Shown here one piece after another: positions 47,354-57,116 of a DNA stretch of 64,000 nt. Position 1 is the first letter of the stretch. Every line of letters starts with the position of its first letter. Source of the stretch: Enterovibrio gelatinilyticus (GTDB taxonomy: Bacteria > Pseudomonadota > Gammaproteobacteria > Enterobacterales > Vibrionaceae). Under the pieces are notes generated by a model that did not search any database, was not told the origin of the DNA, and was given only the letters and a program-made list of their open reading frames with translations. Where the stretch lies: positions 62,001-126,000 of the forward strand of contig NZ_JAJUBC010000008.1 of NCBI RefSeq assembly GCF_028683095.1. The letters run 5' to 3'. Both the position numbers and the translations under genes were made by a program.

Positions 47354-47375
47354 TTTTAGAGTATTAACTCTAAAA
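47354..47375. promoter_or_regulatory. Perfect inverted repeat before efflux operon
   Basis: TTTTAGAGT and ACTCTAAAA are separated by ATTA, ending 31 bp before the outer-membrane factor ATG. It could be an operator or an mRNA stem. Confidence 0.5.
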
Positions 47376-47406
47376 TATATCCATCTATCCCAATGTGGAC
47401 ACCTCG

Positions 47407-48873
47407 ATGTTTGCCAGAATACCTTTTTCTCTGCGTGCGCTTGCCCTCGTGACCCTGTTTTTACCCGTCACTTTTGTATCGCCAAACGCTCAAGCAGAAT
47501 CCATGTCATTTGCCGAAGCATGGCAAGCCGTATTAACCCGCAATGATGCGATTGCCGCAGAACGTGCCAATGTGCAACGCGCTGAACACATGGAAAGCGC
47601 CGCCTCTGCCCATCATCTCCCTAGCATTTCTGTCAGCGGTAACTACACGCGGTTAGATCAGAGCGTGGAAGTCTCACCTTCCCAGCTTGCTCACCATATG
47701 AAAGGTGGCGATGCGATTGGCAATTTGGCCGGGTTACTTCCGCCCGGCTTAGGTAATCTCGATAGCATGCTTACCACCACATTGGCAGATCGCGATGTGT
47801 ACACCAGCTCGATCCGTGCCATCTGGCCGATATTTACGGGCGGTCGCATTCTCGCGGCTGGAGACATTGCCAGCGCGCAAAAAGAGGAAGCGCGATATTT
47901 GATGCAAATGGCGCAACAAGCCAAGTTTGAAGATCTTGCCAAGGTGTACTTCTCAACCGTGCTCGCAGGACAAGTGGTTCAAACTCGCTTGGAGGTTGAG
48001 CAAGGTCTTGCAAAACACCTCGACCACGCGAAGAAAATGGAGGCCCAAGGTCAAATTGCTCGTGTTGAGCGACTACAAGCAGAAGTCTCGTACGACAAAG
48101 CAAAAACTGAACGCAAGAAAGCGCAACGCGACCTCGACATTGCGCACGCTGCGCTCCAAACACTGGTAAAAAGCACCGCACCTGTCACGCCTTCAAACGG
48201 CCTGTTTACCCAAGACACTGTGCCTGCGATGTCTCCGTTTCTTGCCAAAACGCTTGCCACTTACCCCGGCTTAAAAGTGTTGGATGCCAAACGCCAACAA
48301 GCCAATGGCCTTGTCGACCTCGAAAAAGGCAAGTACTACCCGCAAGTCTTCCTTTACGGAAACTACAACTTATATGAAGGTGATTCGTTGACCGCTGAAC
48401 TGACCCCAGATTGGGCGGTTGGTGTTGGCGTAAGCATCCCACTTGTCGATAGTGGCGGCCGTTCAGACAAACTGAAAGCAGCACACAGTACGGCAGTGCA
48501 AGTGAACCACCTGCGCGCTCAAGCTGAACAAGATTTGTCACTGTTAGTTGAGAAAACATGGCGTGAAGCAGGGCAAGCCCTCGAAGAATACCAAGGCCTA
48601 GCATCTAGCATTTCACTGGCAGATGAAAACCTTCGCTTACGCGAAAAAGCCTTCGTGCAAGGTCTGTCTACATCATTAGATGTGGTGGATGCAGAGCTTT
48701 ACCTCGCCAGCATCAAAACCCAGCAACTCGCTGCCGCTTATCAGTATGTCTTGTCACTCTCTCGCCTGCTGGCGATTAGTGGTGACATGAACGAGTTCGT
48801 GAATTACCAAGCCGCCGCATTGCAACTGTCAACGTCGCCAACCCTTACTCTTCAAACCTCACAACAGGGATAA
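47407..48873 (+). CDS. TolC-family outer-membrane efflux protein
   Basis: This 488-residue protein has a signal peptide ending AQA, then the repeated helical-hairpin architecture of TolC proteins: MSFAEAWQAVLTRNDAIAAER and a matching second repeat, WAVGVGVSIPLVDSGGRSDKL. ATG at 47407 is used rather than an upstream GTG. It is the first gene of a four-gene operon. Confidence 0.88.
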   Translation: MFARIPFSLRALALVTLFLPVTFVSPNAQAESMSFAEAWQAVLTRNDAIAAERANVQRAEHMESAASAHHLPSISVSGNYTRLDQSVEVSPSQLAHHMKGGDAIGNLAGLLPPGLGNLDSMLTTTLADRDVYTSSIRAIWPIFTGGRILAAGDIASAQKEEARYLMQMAQQAKFEDLAKVYFSTVLAGQVVQTRLEVEQGLAKHLDHAKKMEAQGQIARVERLQAEVSYDKAKTERKKAQRDLDIAHAALQTLVKSTAPVTPSNGLFTQDTVPAMSPFLAKTLATYPGLKVLDAKRQQANGLVDLEKGKYYPQVFLYGNYNLYEGDSLTAELTPDWAVGVGVSIPLVDSGGRSDKLKAAHSTAVQVNHLRAQAEQDLSLLVEKTWREAGQALEEYQGLASSISLADENLRLREKAFVQGLSTSLDVVDAELYLASIKTQQLAAAYQYVLSLSRLLAISGDMNEFVNYQAAALQLSTSPTLTLQTSQQG

Positions 48874-48878
48874 ACATC

Positions 48879-49871
48879 ATGTCTAACGTAAAATCTGCCA
48901 TTCTCGTTGTTCCTGCTGTCGCACTGGTAAGTTGGGTAGGTTACAGCTTCTATCAAGCCTACCAACCAGCGCCTGAGCGCTTTCAAGGGCAAATCGAAGC
49001 GCAGCAATACAGCGTGTCTTCGAAAGTGCCAGGGCGTGTCGATGAAGTGTTGGTGCGTAAAGGCCAACAAGTCGACAAAGGGGATCTGATCTTCACGCTC
49101 TACAGCCCAGAACTTGATGCCAAGCTCGAACAAGCCAAAGCCGGTGAACAAGCCGCAGGCGCTATGGCTGAGCAAGCAGAAAGTGGCGCACGTTCACAAG
49201 AGATCAATGCCGCACGCGACCAATGGCAAAAAGCCAAAGCCGCCTCTTCGCTCTATGAAAAAACCTACCGCCGTGTTGATGCGTTATACCGTGAAGGTGT
49301 AACAGCCGAGCAAAAACGCGATGAAGCTTTTACCCAATGGAAAGCGTCGGAATACACAGAAAATGCCGCTCGCCAAATGTATGAAATGGCAAAAGAAGGT
49401 GCGCGCACCGAAACCAAACGCGCAGCACAAGAACAAGTGCGAATGGCGGCTGGCGCGGTTGCAGAAGTGGAAGCCTACACCCAAGACACCAAGATCCACA
49501 GTTGGTACCAAGGCGAAGTTAGCCAAGTGCTGCTGCACCCCGGTGAGCTCGCACCACAAGGTTTCCCTGTTGTGACAGTTATCGATATGAACGACGCATG
49601 GGCGGTATTTAACATTCGTGAAGACAAACTGCGTCAGTTCCAAAAAGGCACACAGTTTAACGCCAACATTCCAGCGTTGGGTGACAATGCGTATCGCTTT
49701 GAAGTCACGCACGTTGCTCCAATGGGTGATTTCGCCACTTGGCGCGCGACTAACAGCCAACAAGGCTATGACATGCGAACATTTGAAGTGGAAGCACGCC
49801 CTGTTGAACCGATACACCAACTGCGTGCTGGCATGAGCGTGTTGGTCACCGAAAACGCTACCCAAGGGTAA
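48879..49871 (+). CDS. HlyD-family periplasmic adaptor
   Basis: This 330-residue fusion protein has an N-terminal membrane anchor, the lipoyl half KVPGRVDEVLVRKGQQVDKGDLIF, a coiled coil rich in Ala/Glu/Lys (about 85-190) and a beta-barrel half (VTVIDMNDAWAVFNIREDKL). It resembles the YhiI/YbhG group that works with ABC-2 permeases. It starts 5 nt after the outer-membrane factor stop. Confidence 0.88.
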   Translation: MSNVKSAILVVPAVALVSWVGYSFYQAYQPAPERFQGQIEAQQYSVSSKVPGRVDEVLVRKGQQVDKGDLIFTLYSPELDAKLEQAKAGEQAAGAMAEQAESGARSQEINAARDQWQKAKAASSLYEKTYRRVDALYREGVTAEQKRDEAFTQWKASEYTENAARQMYEMAKEGARTETKRAAQEQVRMAAGAVAEVEAYTQDTKIHSWYQGEVSQVLLHPGELAPQGFPVVTVIDMNDAWAVFNIREDKLRQFQKGTQFNANIPALGDNAYRFEVTHVAPMGDFATWRATNSQQGYDMRTFEVEARPVEPIHQLRAGMSVLVTENATQG

Positions 49872-49876
49872 GTAGC

Positions 49877-51067
49877 ATGAATAACACCTCATTCTCCTCC
49901 TTACTTTGGCAAGAATGGCGGCTTATTGTCTCTGACCGTTGGCTGGCTGCCCTTTTAGGTGGCTTGCCATTAGCCATGTTCTTGTTGGTATGGGCGATAT
50001 TTTCTTCAGGAACGGGGCGCGATTTGCCCATTGGCGTTGTCGACTTAGACAACAGCGCGTTGTCACGATCACTTGTTCGTTATTATGATGCCACACCAAC
50101 GCTCGCAGTTCGCACTTTCAGTGATGTAGATAACGCATCGTCATCGTTAAATAGTGCCCAAACCTATGCCACTGTCGTGATCCCTCAGAACTTTGAAAAG
50201 GCGACTAAACGGGGTGAAAACCCAGATGTCACTGCGTTATACAACAGCCAGTACATCTTGATTGGTAAGCTCGTCAGCTCGGCAATCAGTCAAGCACAAG
50301 GCACCTTTTCAGCATTGGTCGCCACACAAGGCGAAATGCTTCACGGCACCACAGTTGCCACGCAAGCAGCAGGCTTGTCTGTTCCGCTTAGGTTTCAGAT
50401 AGTCCCCCTGTTTAACGCAGGCACGAACTATGCGCAGTTCTTGGTTTCCGCCATTATTCCAGCGCTGTGGCAAATCATTCTTGTCGCCAGTGGCATGTTA
50501 TCGATGGCGCTGACGGACAAACGCATTGGACTTGAAGCTTACTTTCGTGGTGCTGTGGTGAAAAAGCTCACCGTAAAAGCACTGGGCTCTGCGCTCCCGC
50601 TTTGGTTGTTAGGCATCGGATTTGCGACAGGTATGCACTGGGGATTGGGCTGGCCAATGAACGGCGATTGGTCCATCTTGTTTGCTGCACAATGGCTCAT
50701 GGTATTGGCAGGCGTAGCGGTTGGCTCATTGCTGTATGTGGGTTCGCGCAATGCAGTGCGCGCCATGAGTCTGGTGGCAGGATTTACGGCTCCCGCATTC
50801 GCGTTTATGGGCGTAAGTTTTCCTGCGAGCGAAATGCCTTTCTTCGCGCAATGTTGGCGCTCCATGCTACCTATCAGCCACTACATCACGCTGCAAATTG
50901 GTCAATTCAACTATGGCGCAACACTTCAACAGGCCATGCCAGCCCTACTCGCATTGGCATCATTTAGTCTTATCTGGTTGTTGATTGGGGTAAAAGTGAA
51001 ACGCCTATCCGCAACCCCCGAGGTAGCTCATTCAGATAATGTGAAGTCTACAGAGGTATCATCATGA
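49877..51067 (+). CDS. ABC-2-type permease 1
   Basis: This 396-residue protein has one N-terminal membrane segment, a ~150-residue periplasmic domain and five C-terminal membrane segments. This is the YhhJ/YbhS layout (GVVDLDNSALSRSLVRYYDATP, FNAGTNYAQFLVSAIIPALWQ). It overlaps the next gene by 4 nt (ATGA). No nucleotide-binding motif is present. Confidence 0.85.
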   Translation: MNNTSFSSLLWQEWRLIVSDRWLAALLGGLPLAMFLLVWAIFSSGTGRDLPIGVVDLDNSALSRSLVRYYDATPTLAVRTFSDVDNASSSLNSAQTYATVVIPQNFEKATKRGENPDVTALYNSQYILIGKLVSSAISQAQGTFSALVATQGEMLHGTTVATQAAGLSVPLRFQIVPLFNAGTNYAQFLVSAIIPALWQIILVASGMLSMALTDKRIGLEAYFRGAVVKKLTVKALGSALPLWLLGIGFATGMHWGLGWPMNGDWSILFAAQWLMVLAGVAVGSLLYVGSRNAVRAMSLVAGFTAPAFAFMGVSFPASEMPFFAQCWRSMLPISHYITLQIGQFNYGATLQQAMPALLALASFSLIWLLIGVKVKRLSATPEVAHSDNVKSTEVSS

Positions 51068-52209
51068 ATTGGCGCGATGTATTCATCAGCGAACTGCGTC
51101 GGTTGTTCTCTAACCCTGCCGTGGTTTTTACCGTATTTGGCGGCATCATTATCTACTCTTTGCTCTACCCGCTGCCGTATGCTAATCAGCTGCCCCGCGA
51201 GCTTCATGTCGCCATTGTCGATCATGACCAAAGCCAACAGAGTCGCACCTTCATTCGCATGTTGGATGCCACACCGCAAGTGAAGGTCGTCAAGCAACTT
51301 GGAAACGAGACAGAATCCAGCCCGTATTTTGCCTCAGCAGAGATCGAAGGCGTGGTCACCATACCTCAGCATTTCTTTCGTGATCTTCTGCTCGGTAAAA
51401 GCCCAGTGGTGTCCGTCGGCGGGGATGCGTCATTTTTCCTCACCTACGGCACCATTGTTGAAGGCGTGGTGGCAACAGGCAGCACATTGGGTGCGCAAGT
51501 CAAAGTACAACGCACGCTCACGCATGATACCCCCATGCCATTGGCTACCAAGCAATATGCGCCGTTTTCACTCAATGCTGTGCCCGTGTTTAACCCCACA
51601 ATGGGTTATGGAGACTATGTGGTTCCCGGCGTATTTATGCTGATCTTGCAACAAACCTTGCTGATTGCATCAGGCATGCTGGGCATTTCAGAAAGCGGCA
51701 GTCACTCTGGCTCGGCATCAAACCCTGTATCCGCGAGAAACAGCAAAAGCCTCTGGGCAAGAACAGCAATTCTGGCTGCCATTTACTGCATCATGGCGAT
51801 GTATTATTTGGGTGCGAGTTTAGACATTAACGGTGTCAACCGTATGGCTGATCCACTGCAATTGGCAGCAGTAATCTTACCCTTCTTGCTAGCCACCATC
51901 GGTCTTGGCACCTTGATTGGTATTGCGATTAAACGCGCAGAAATGATCACACTGATCGTGCTGTTGAGCTCCATGCCTTTGCTTTTTATTGCCGGATTCG
52001 TTTGGCCTAGTAGCGCCCTACCCTCGTGGTTGAATATTATCGCGCAATTTGCGCCATCTACCGTGGTGATCCAAGCCACCTTACAACTGAATCAGATGGG
52101 TGCGGATTTCCAAAGCCAACTTAGCCACCTTACTCAACTTTGGCTTCAAGCTGCTGGTTATTTGGGCTTGGCATTCTTGTTCAAAATAAGATTAAAAGGC
52201 AAGCACTAA
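51064..52209 (+). CDS. ABC-2-type permease 2
   Basis: This 381-residue protein has the same layout as its neighbour (AIVDHDQSQQSRTFIRMLDATP and VFNPTMGYGDYVVPGVFMLILQQ), so the two are paralogues that should form a heterodimeric channel. It ends the operon, followed by a terminator. No ATPase gene follows or precedes. Confidence 0.85.
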   Translation: MNWRDVFISELRRLFSNPAVVFTVFGGIIIYSLLYPLPYANQLPRELHVAIVDHDQSQQSRTFIRMLDATPQVKVVKQLGNETESSPYFASAEIEGVVTIPQHFFRDLLLGKSPVVSVGGDASFFLTYGTIVEGVVATGSTLGAQVKVQRTLTHDTPMPLATKQYAPFSLNAVPVFNPTMGYGDYVVPGVFMLILQQTLLIASGMLGISESGSHSGSASNPVSARNSKSLWARTAILAAIYCIMAMYYLGASLDINGVNRMADPLQLAAVILPFLLATIGLGTLIGIAIKRAEMITLIVLLSSMPLLFIAGFVWPSSALPSWLNIIAQFAPSTVVIQATLQLNQMGADFQSQLSHLTQLWLQAAGYLGLAFLFKIRLKGKH

Positions 52210-52220
52210 CGCCATAAGAC

Positions 52221-52243
52221 AAAACCCCGCATGCCGGGGTTTT
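52221..52243 (+). terminator. Efflux operon terminator
   Basis: The 9-bp stem AAAACCCCG / CGGGGTTTT with a 5-nt loop is followed by CTTTTC. Confidence 0.85.
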
Positions 52244-52396
52244 CTTTTCTCTGCGCACATTCACCAATGCGTTATTCATTCGCGGTTTGCCAAGCCATAG
52301 AAGGGAGCAGTTTCATTACTCACTTAAATCAATAATGAGACATGTGAATTCTTTCCTATACTCATTGATAACTCAGTTATTAATCGAGGAATACCA

Positions 52397-53539
52397 ATGA
52401 AAGGTTTGCATTGCACCATCATGTTGCTTTGGTTGTTTTCAACTGCTGCTGCCGCCGAAGTTGGCGTAACAGACAAAACGATCACTTTTGGTATGAGTAA
52501 TGCCCTTTCAGGGCCTGCATCTGGGCTAGGCAGTGGCGTTAAAGCAGGGACACTCGCCTATTTCGAAAAGATCAATCAGCAAGGTGGTATTCACGGCCGA
52601 AAGATCAGCGTGGTTTCGCTCGACGATGGTTATGAGCCCGACCGCGCGGCCAAAAATGCGAAAAGGCTCATCTATACAGACAAAGTTTTTGCCTTGGTTA
52701 GTTTTGTCGGCACCCCAACGTCGAAAGCCGTCATGCCTGAAGTCAACCGAGCAAAGATTCCGTATATCGGCCCCTTCACAGGCGCAGAATTTTTGCGTAA
52801 CCCTGCAAAAAATAACATCTTTAACATCCGAGCCAGTTATTTTAATGAAACCAAAAAACTGGTGGATCACTTTATCAATGACCTCGGTTATAAAAAGATC
52901 GCCGTTTTTATCCAAGATGACGGTTACGGCGCGGCAGGTAAAGCGGGTGTACAAAGAGCGCTTCGACAACGTGGTCTTAAAATCCACGCAGAAGGCAGAT
53001 ATAAGCGTAATACACTCGATGTCGAGCAAGGCTTAAATAGCATCATGGCCGCAAAGCCTGACGCCGTTATTATGGTGGGCGCTTACAAAGCCTGTGGAGC
53101 GTTTATCAAGATGTCCCATGACAAAGGGTTCTATCCTAAGTTCGCTAACATTTCCTTTGTGGGAACGAAGAAACTCATCGCTGAACTCGGCACTGCAGGA
53201 AATGGCAGTTATATTTCGCAAGTGATGCCAAATCCCGATGAAAGCAAACTCAAAATTATCTCTGACTTCAAAGCCGACATGAGCAACTACGGTGTCGACA
53301 GCCCATATTACACGCAATTGGAAGGCTACCTGAATGCCATGGTCATCGTTGATGCACTAGACCAATCGGGTCAGTACTTAACACGAGAGCGTTTTATCAG
53401 CGCCATGGAGGGTATGAAAAACAAGGACTTTGGCGGCTTAAAAATCAACTTTAGCAAGTCAGATCGACAAGGCTTAGACGACGTTTACCTGACACAAATT
53501 GAAGATGGAAAAGCCCTACCTATTCAGAAAATGAAGTGA
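52397..53539 (+). CDS. Periplasmic binding protein, Leu/Ile/Val (type I) family
   Basis: This 380-residue protein has a signal peptide (cleaved at AAA-AEVGV) and the type-I binding fold: [29 protein letters not shown] and [17 protein letters not shown]. No livHMGF-type permease genes are near. A chemoreceptor gene follows after only 4 bp, so it probably feeds a ligand signal to that receptor instead of, or as well as, transport. Confidence 0.85.
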   Translation: MKGLHCTIMLLWLFSTAAAAEVGVTDKTITFGMSNALSGPASGLGSGVKAGTLAYFEKINQQGGIHGRKISVVSLDDGYEPDRAAKNAKRLIYTDKVFALVSFVGTPTSKAVMPEVNRAKIPYIGPFTGAEFLRNPAKNNIFNIRASYFNETKKLVDHFINDLGYKKIAVFIQDDGYGAAGKAGVQRALRQRGLKIHAEGRYKRNTLDVEQGLNSIMAAKPDAVIMVGAYKACGAFIKMSHDKGFYPKFANISFVGTKKLIAELGTAGNGSYISQVMPNPDESKLKIISDFKADMSNYGVDSPYYTQLEGYLNAMVIVDALDQSGQYLTRERFISAMEGMKNKDFGGLKINFSKSDRQGLDDVYLTQIEDGKALPIQKMK

Positions 53540-53543
53540 TTGT

Positions 53544-54929
53544 ATGACTATGTTGTTTAAGATTTTTTCTGGGCTGTCACTACGATATCGTATTCTATTG
53601 CCTTTGATTGGCAGTATCACGGTGTTACTGATCATTGCGGCCCTTTTCTTCCATCAAATGACATCGAATGAGCTTTCCAAGATTCAGCAAGGTAAAGTGG
53701 AAGCCCTCGCTAGCTTTCTCAAGCAATCGAGCAAAACCTACATCTTAAATTACGACCTATCCGCGTTAGAAGATTTCGTTGACGTCGGCATGAAGGATGC
53801 CGATATCGACCACATTGAGTTCATCGATGGAAGCGGAATACCCTATACCGAAACCAAGCCAAAAGCCGTGAATTACGCCGTCAAAAACTATTCTGATGAA
53901 ATTTTGATGGAGGATGGCACATTGCTAGGTGTGCTTAACATTACCTACAACGAAGAGAATTCAACGGCCGCTCTACAACAAAACCTTAAAGTTATTCTGG
54001 CTTGCTTTTTCTCCATCATCGCCCTGCTCTGCATCATTATATACCTTGTTGCATTGCGCCTTTCTAAACCCCTCATCGCGATTACACAAGATCTCACTCT
54101 GGTGTCTGATGATGCGCTGGATAACTCACGCCTAGTGTTAAAGGGCGCAGAAAGCCTCGCTGACGGCGTAGAGAAACAACGCGCAGCGCTAGATTCCAAT
54201 GTGTCGGCCATTTCTGAAATCACCGAAATGGTAAAGCAAACTAACCAGAACGTTTTAGGTTGTTTAGATGTATCTAAAGGCACACTTGAATTGAGCAATG
54301 AAGGCAGCAAGAACATGGGGAAACTTGCACACTCTGTTGTGTTGATTGAAAACTCCAATAAGCATCTGCAAGAGATTAACGACATCATTCAAAAAATCTC
54401 TGATTACACCAAGGTCATTCATGACATCGTGTTCCAGACCAAGCTCCTTTCTCTCAACGCGTCCATTGAAGCAGAACGAGCAGGCGAACATGGGCGCGGC
54501 TTTGCGGTAGTTGCACAGGAAGTCGGCCAACTCGCTCTGACATCAGGCCAAGCCTCGCAGGACATCGACAAACTGCTGAAAGACTCTATGGTCACGGTCG
54601 GCGAAATCGTGAAGGAAACTGAACTACGCGTAAAAGAAAGCAAAGCGTTATCTGAACAAACGCAAGTTAGTTTTTCCGGCATTTCAAAACAAATTCAGGG
54701 GCTTTCGAAAGAAATTGATTCATTCAGTGAGGCTTTCAACCAACAAATGAAAGGGATTGTGCAGGTGAATTCCGCAATGGAATCCATGGCTGGAATCGTA
54801 AACAGCAACCATCACATTGCCAACGAAACCTCTCAAGTATCTATGAGTTATAAAGAACAGAGCTTAAAGCTAAAGCAAGTCACCGACACCATGAAGGGCC
54901 TCATCAGAGGGAAAAAAGCAGCGAACTGA
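53544..54929 (+). CDS. Methyl-accepting chemotaxis protein
   Basis: This 461-residue receptor has TM1 (about 15-37), a ~115-residue periplasmic domain, TM2 (about 150-172) and a long cytoplasmic coiled coil. The hairpin tip [33 protein letters not shown] is conserved. No clear HAMP domain and no C-terminal CheR pentapeptide are seen. It is coupled to the binding protein upstream and lies 4.3 kb from the che cluster. Confidence 0.9.
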   Translation: MTMLFKIFSGLSLRYRILLPLIGSITVLLIIAALFFHQMTSNELSKIQQGKVEALASFLKQSSKTYILNYDLSALEDFVDVGMKDADIDHIEFIDGSGIPYTETKPKAVNYAVKNYSDEILMEDGTLLGVLNITYNEENSTAALQQNLKVILACFFSIIALLCIIIYLVALRLSKPLIAITQDLTLVSDDALDNSRLVLKGAESLADGVEKQRAALDSNVSAISEITEMVKQTNQNVLGCLDVSKGTLELSNEGSKNMGKLAHSVVLIENSNKHLQEINDIIQKISDYTKVIHDIVFQTKLLSLNASIEAERAGEHGRGFAVVAQEVGQLALTSGQASQDIDKLLKDSMVTVGEIVKETELRVKESKALSEQTQVSFSGISKQIQGLSKEIDSFSEAFNQQMKGIVQVNSAMESMAGIVNSNHHIANETSQVSMSYKEQSLKLKQVTDTMKGLIRGKKAAN

Positions 54930-55323
54930 GTTGTCTTTGGGGAGCGTTTTATTAAGGGAGGTTATTCCACAACCACTTCTGTTTATAACATCTGCGCCTA
55001 GCTTAAACTCTCAAACATTCCATGTCTAAACAATGGGAAGGACACGCTAAACGCGGTTCAGACAACGCGCTTATATACAATAGAATGCAAGTACAAGAAG
55101 CGTTCCGTGTGTTGAAAATTCCGGCATATGGATGGGCGAATTATGTGGGAGTTATCAGCACCTGTACAATACATTTGCTACGTACAGATTAAACCTAAAT
55201 TTACCACTTAACTCGGTAAACCAAAAAACCATCTATAACCAATCAACCTGAAGATGCAGGATTCAGATTGTTTGGGTATAGAAAGCCGAATGTAGCAAAT
55301 CGTGTTGACTTGTCATCAACGAT
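54930..55323. other. 394-bp gap with a short ORF and repeat copy B
   Basis: A 56-codon plus frame at 55022-55192 (MSKQWEGHAKRGSDNALIYNRM...) has no RBS and no recognised family; it may be a gene remnant. Repeat copy B lies at 55234-55280. Confidence 0.4.
55234..55280. repeat. Foldback repeat, collapsed copy B
   Basis: The 47-bp piece TATAACCAATCAACCTGAAG..., then AGGATTCAG and ATTGTTTGGGTATA, keeps only the two ends of the repeat family, with the centre deleted. Confidence 0.65.
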
Positions 55324-55794
55324 TTAAATTTTTAATTTTTCTAACTCATGTTGGCTTGTAACTTTAATACCGTTGTTCTCTAGCAAACTACAAGTAACCC
55401 CCTTTCCTGACACCTTAACACCCTCAAACTTCCCGTTGTAAATAATAGAACTTCCACAAGATGGGCTTGATTCAGTTAAGACTGCATATTCTATTTTATT
55501 ATCCAGACAAGTTTTAAGCGCTAGCTCAGCACCGTTTAAAAAGGCTTTCGTTACATCCCTACCATCTTTACCAAATATTTTAGCTGAACCATTAAGTACG
55601 TCATCACCCGTACCACCACATATTTCAGCGGGGATACGTGGTATTGGTAATCCACCAGCGACTTCAGGACAAAAAGGAGTGATATCGTTCGATTGAATAA
55701 ACTCGTCAAACTCACTCGATTTCACTTCAAGATTATTCCCGTCATAACGAACTTTACAGCCCAACAAACAAGAACTCACTAATACCTTTGCCAT
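55324..55794 (-). CDS. DUF523 protein
   Basis: This 156-residue protein has the three DUF523 blocks: VLVSSCLLGCKVRYDG, TPFCPEVAGGLPIPRIPAEI and LTESSPSCGSS. The conserved cysteines suggest metal or thiol chemistry, with no proven role. The ATG at 55794 is chosen because it gives the family N-terminus MAKVLVSSC. It is more AT-rich than its neighbours. Confidence 0.85.
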   Translation of the reverse strand: MAKVLVSSCLLGCKVRYDGNNLEVKSSEFDEFIQSNDITPFCPEVAGGLPIPRIPAEICGGTGDDVLNGSAKIFGKDGRDVTKAFLNGAELALKTCLDNKIEYAVLTESSPSCGSSIIYNGKFEGVKVSGKGVTCSLLENNGIKVTSQHELEKLKI

Positions 55795-56110
55795 TTCAAT
55801 TATCCATAAAGTTAGGAACCAGACCAACAGCCCACATTGTATACCATGAGAGAGCGCGTTTATTTGAAAATATTGGAAAATCGCATAAAAAATATCGCCC
55901 TCTACGCCTCGTCGTTGAAGCTACCTGACGACTGGAAATTCGCTTCTTCTGGCCTGCGCAAACGCTAATTCTCAGCACATCAAAAGGTTTGCTGACGATT
56001 TCGGACAGAAGGATAAAATGACAGGCTTGATGCCGAACTCATCTCACATCATGCAACTGAAGCAATAACATCGACCATCACAAAAATAAGCCCGTGAAAA
56101 AGAGTCTGAG
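55795..56110. other. 316-bp gap
   Basis: A 60-codon minus frame (55796-55978) has basic, low-credibility content. I see no attC site, terminator or gene that I can support. Confidence 0.35.
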
Positions 56111-56626
56111 TCAATGTGCCTGGGCTGACGCGTTATCATAGCCGCCTTTAACCTTAGAATAAAACTCGTTAAATTCAGTTTCAGTTGAAAAGCTACGAAG
56201 AGGAATAACATATACAAGAAGCGGCGCAGTCTTTATGTATAAATAACGCTTGGTTTTCACTAATTCATAGATACCCTCCCATTTCGTAACTGTCTCATTT
56301 ACGTCCGTTGATTCAATAAACCCAGTGTCAGTGACTTCGTAGGTGTGGTCACCTAACTGACCGTAATTTTTTGATGCACTACCTAATACTGCCAAAGTAG
56401 AAAGAACGTAGAAAAACCCGTATACCAGAACTGCCCAGCCTAGAAAGACAGTCAATCTATAAAGTATTTCATCAACGCTAGCATTAAACCCGCCTTTATA
56501 AAAAAACACCCCAGCCATAGCTAGCCAAGCATATATTGCAATATTTCTAGCTCCAGGGGACGATATATATGCTTGTGAATTCATCCAAAACAAATCAAGT
56601 TTTGTAATATTTACTCTGATCTCCAT
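56111..56626 (-). CDS. YcxB-like membrane protein
   Basis: This ~171-residue protein has two hydrophobic segments in the first half (IAIYAWLAMAGVFFYKG and LTVFLGWAVLVYGFFYVL) and a C-terminal YcxB-like domain (HTYEVTDTGFIESTDVNETVTKWEGIYELVKTKRYLYI). ATG at 56626 follows GGAG; the longer frame uses GTG. The function is unknown. Such genes are common in mobile Vibrio cassettes. Confidence 0.75.
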   Translation of the reverse strand: MEIRVNITKLDLFWMNSQAYISSPGARNIAIYAWLAMAGVFFYKGGFNASVDEILYRLTVFLGWAVLVYGFFYVLSTLAVLGSASKNYGQLGDHTYEVTDTGFIESTDVNETVTKWEGIYELVKTKRYLYIKTAPLLVYVIPLRSFSTETEFNEFYSKVKGGYDNASAQAH

Positions 56627-56730
56627 CAACACTCCATATTGAATCTAACGCTGTGAACTAGCGAGCCCACCAAAAAAAACGATCCGCGACATTCAAATTT
56701 TACAAGATAATCTACAAAATCAGTGTCCCA

Positions 56731-56901
56731 CTATTCATAAATCGGCTTCACTCTCCAATACATGCGACTAAATCCTAACTCGAAGGGAATGACCTCACTC
56801 TCACTAAACTTGGTTGATCCCTTAACATCACGACTACCGCTAAACTTTCCATCAAGAGAATCGAGTATCTTGCTATAAGATTGCGTTTTTAGCAGGGATA
56901 C
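56731..56901 (-). pseudogene. 3' remnant of an unidentified gene
   Basis: A stop-free minus frame of 56 codons reads like protein (LLKTQSYSKILDSLDGKF..., then ELGFSRMYWRVKPIYE-stop). A TAA precedes it and no start codon is available, so it looks like a truncated gene tail in the 490-bp gap between the YcxB-like and AEC genes. Confidence 0.4.
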
Positions 56902-56932
56902 TTATGTGGCAGAACGTGCTCATTACGGCAAA

Positions 56933-56956
56933 AGCTAAGTAGCTAAGTAGCTAACT
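56933..56956 (+). repeat. Octamer tandem repeat
   Basis: AGCTAAGT occurs twice and AGCTAACT once in tandem, just upstream of the gene remnant. It is non-coding. Confidence 0.7.
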
Positions 56957-57116
56957 AGCAATGCAACTTCAAAGCCAACACCTTTAAGCATCGTCGTGTT
57001 TTCTACATTCCTCGTTTTGGGCGAGAAGTGAGAAGTGAATACGAAGATGAGTGAAGCAGAAGTTTACGTTTTTAGCGCCTACGCAATTTAGAGAAAAAAT
57101 AGTGACTATCGTCTGA

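Noticed and set aside
55796-57116. Possible chromosomal integron cassettes (attC sites) around the DUF523 and YcxB-like genes
   Set aside because: I looked for paired GTTRRRY/RYYYAAC ends and VCR-like hairpins and found no convincing pair.
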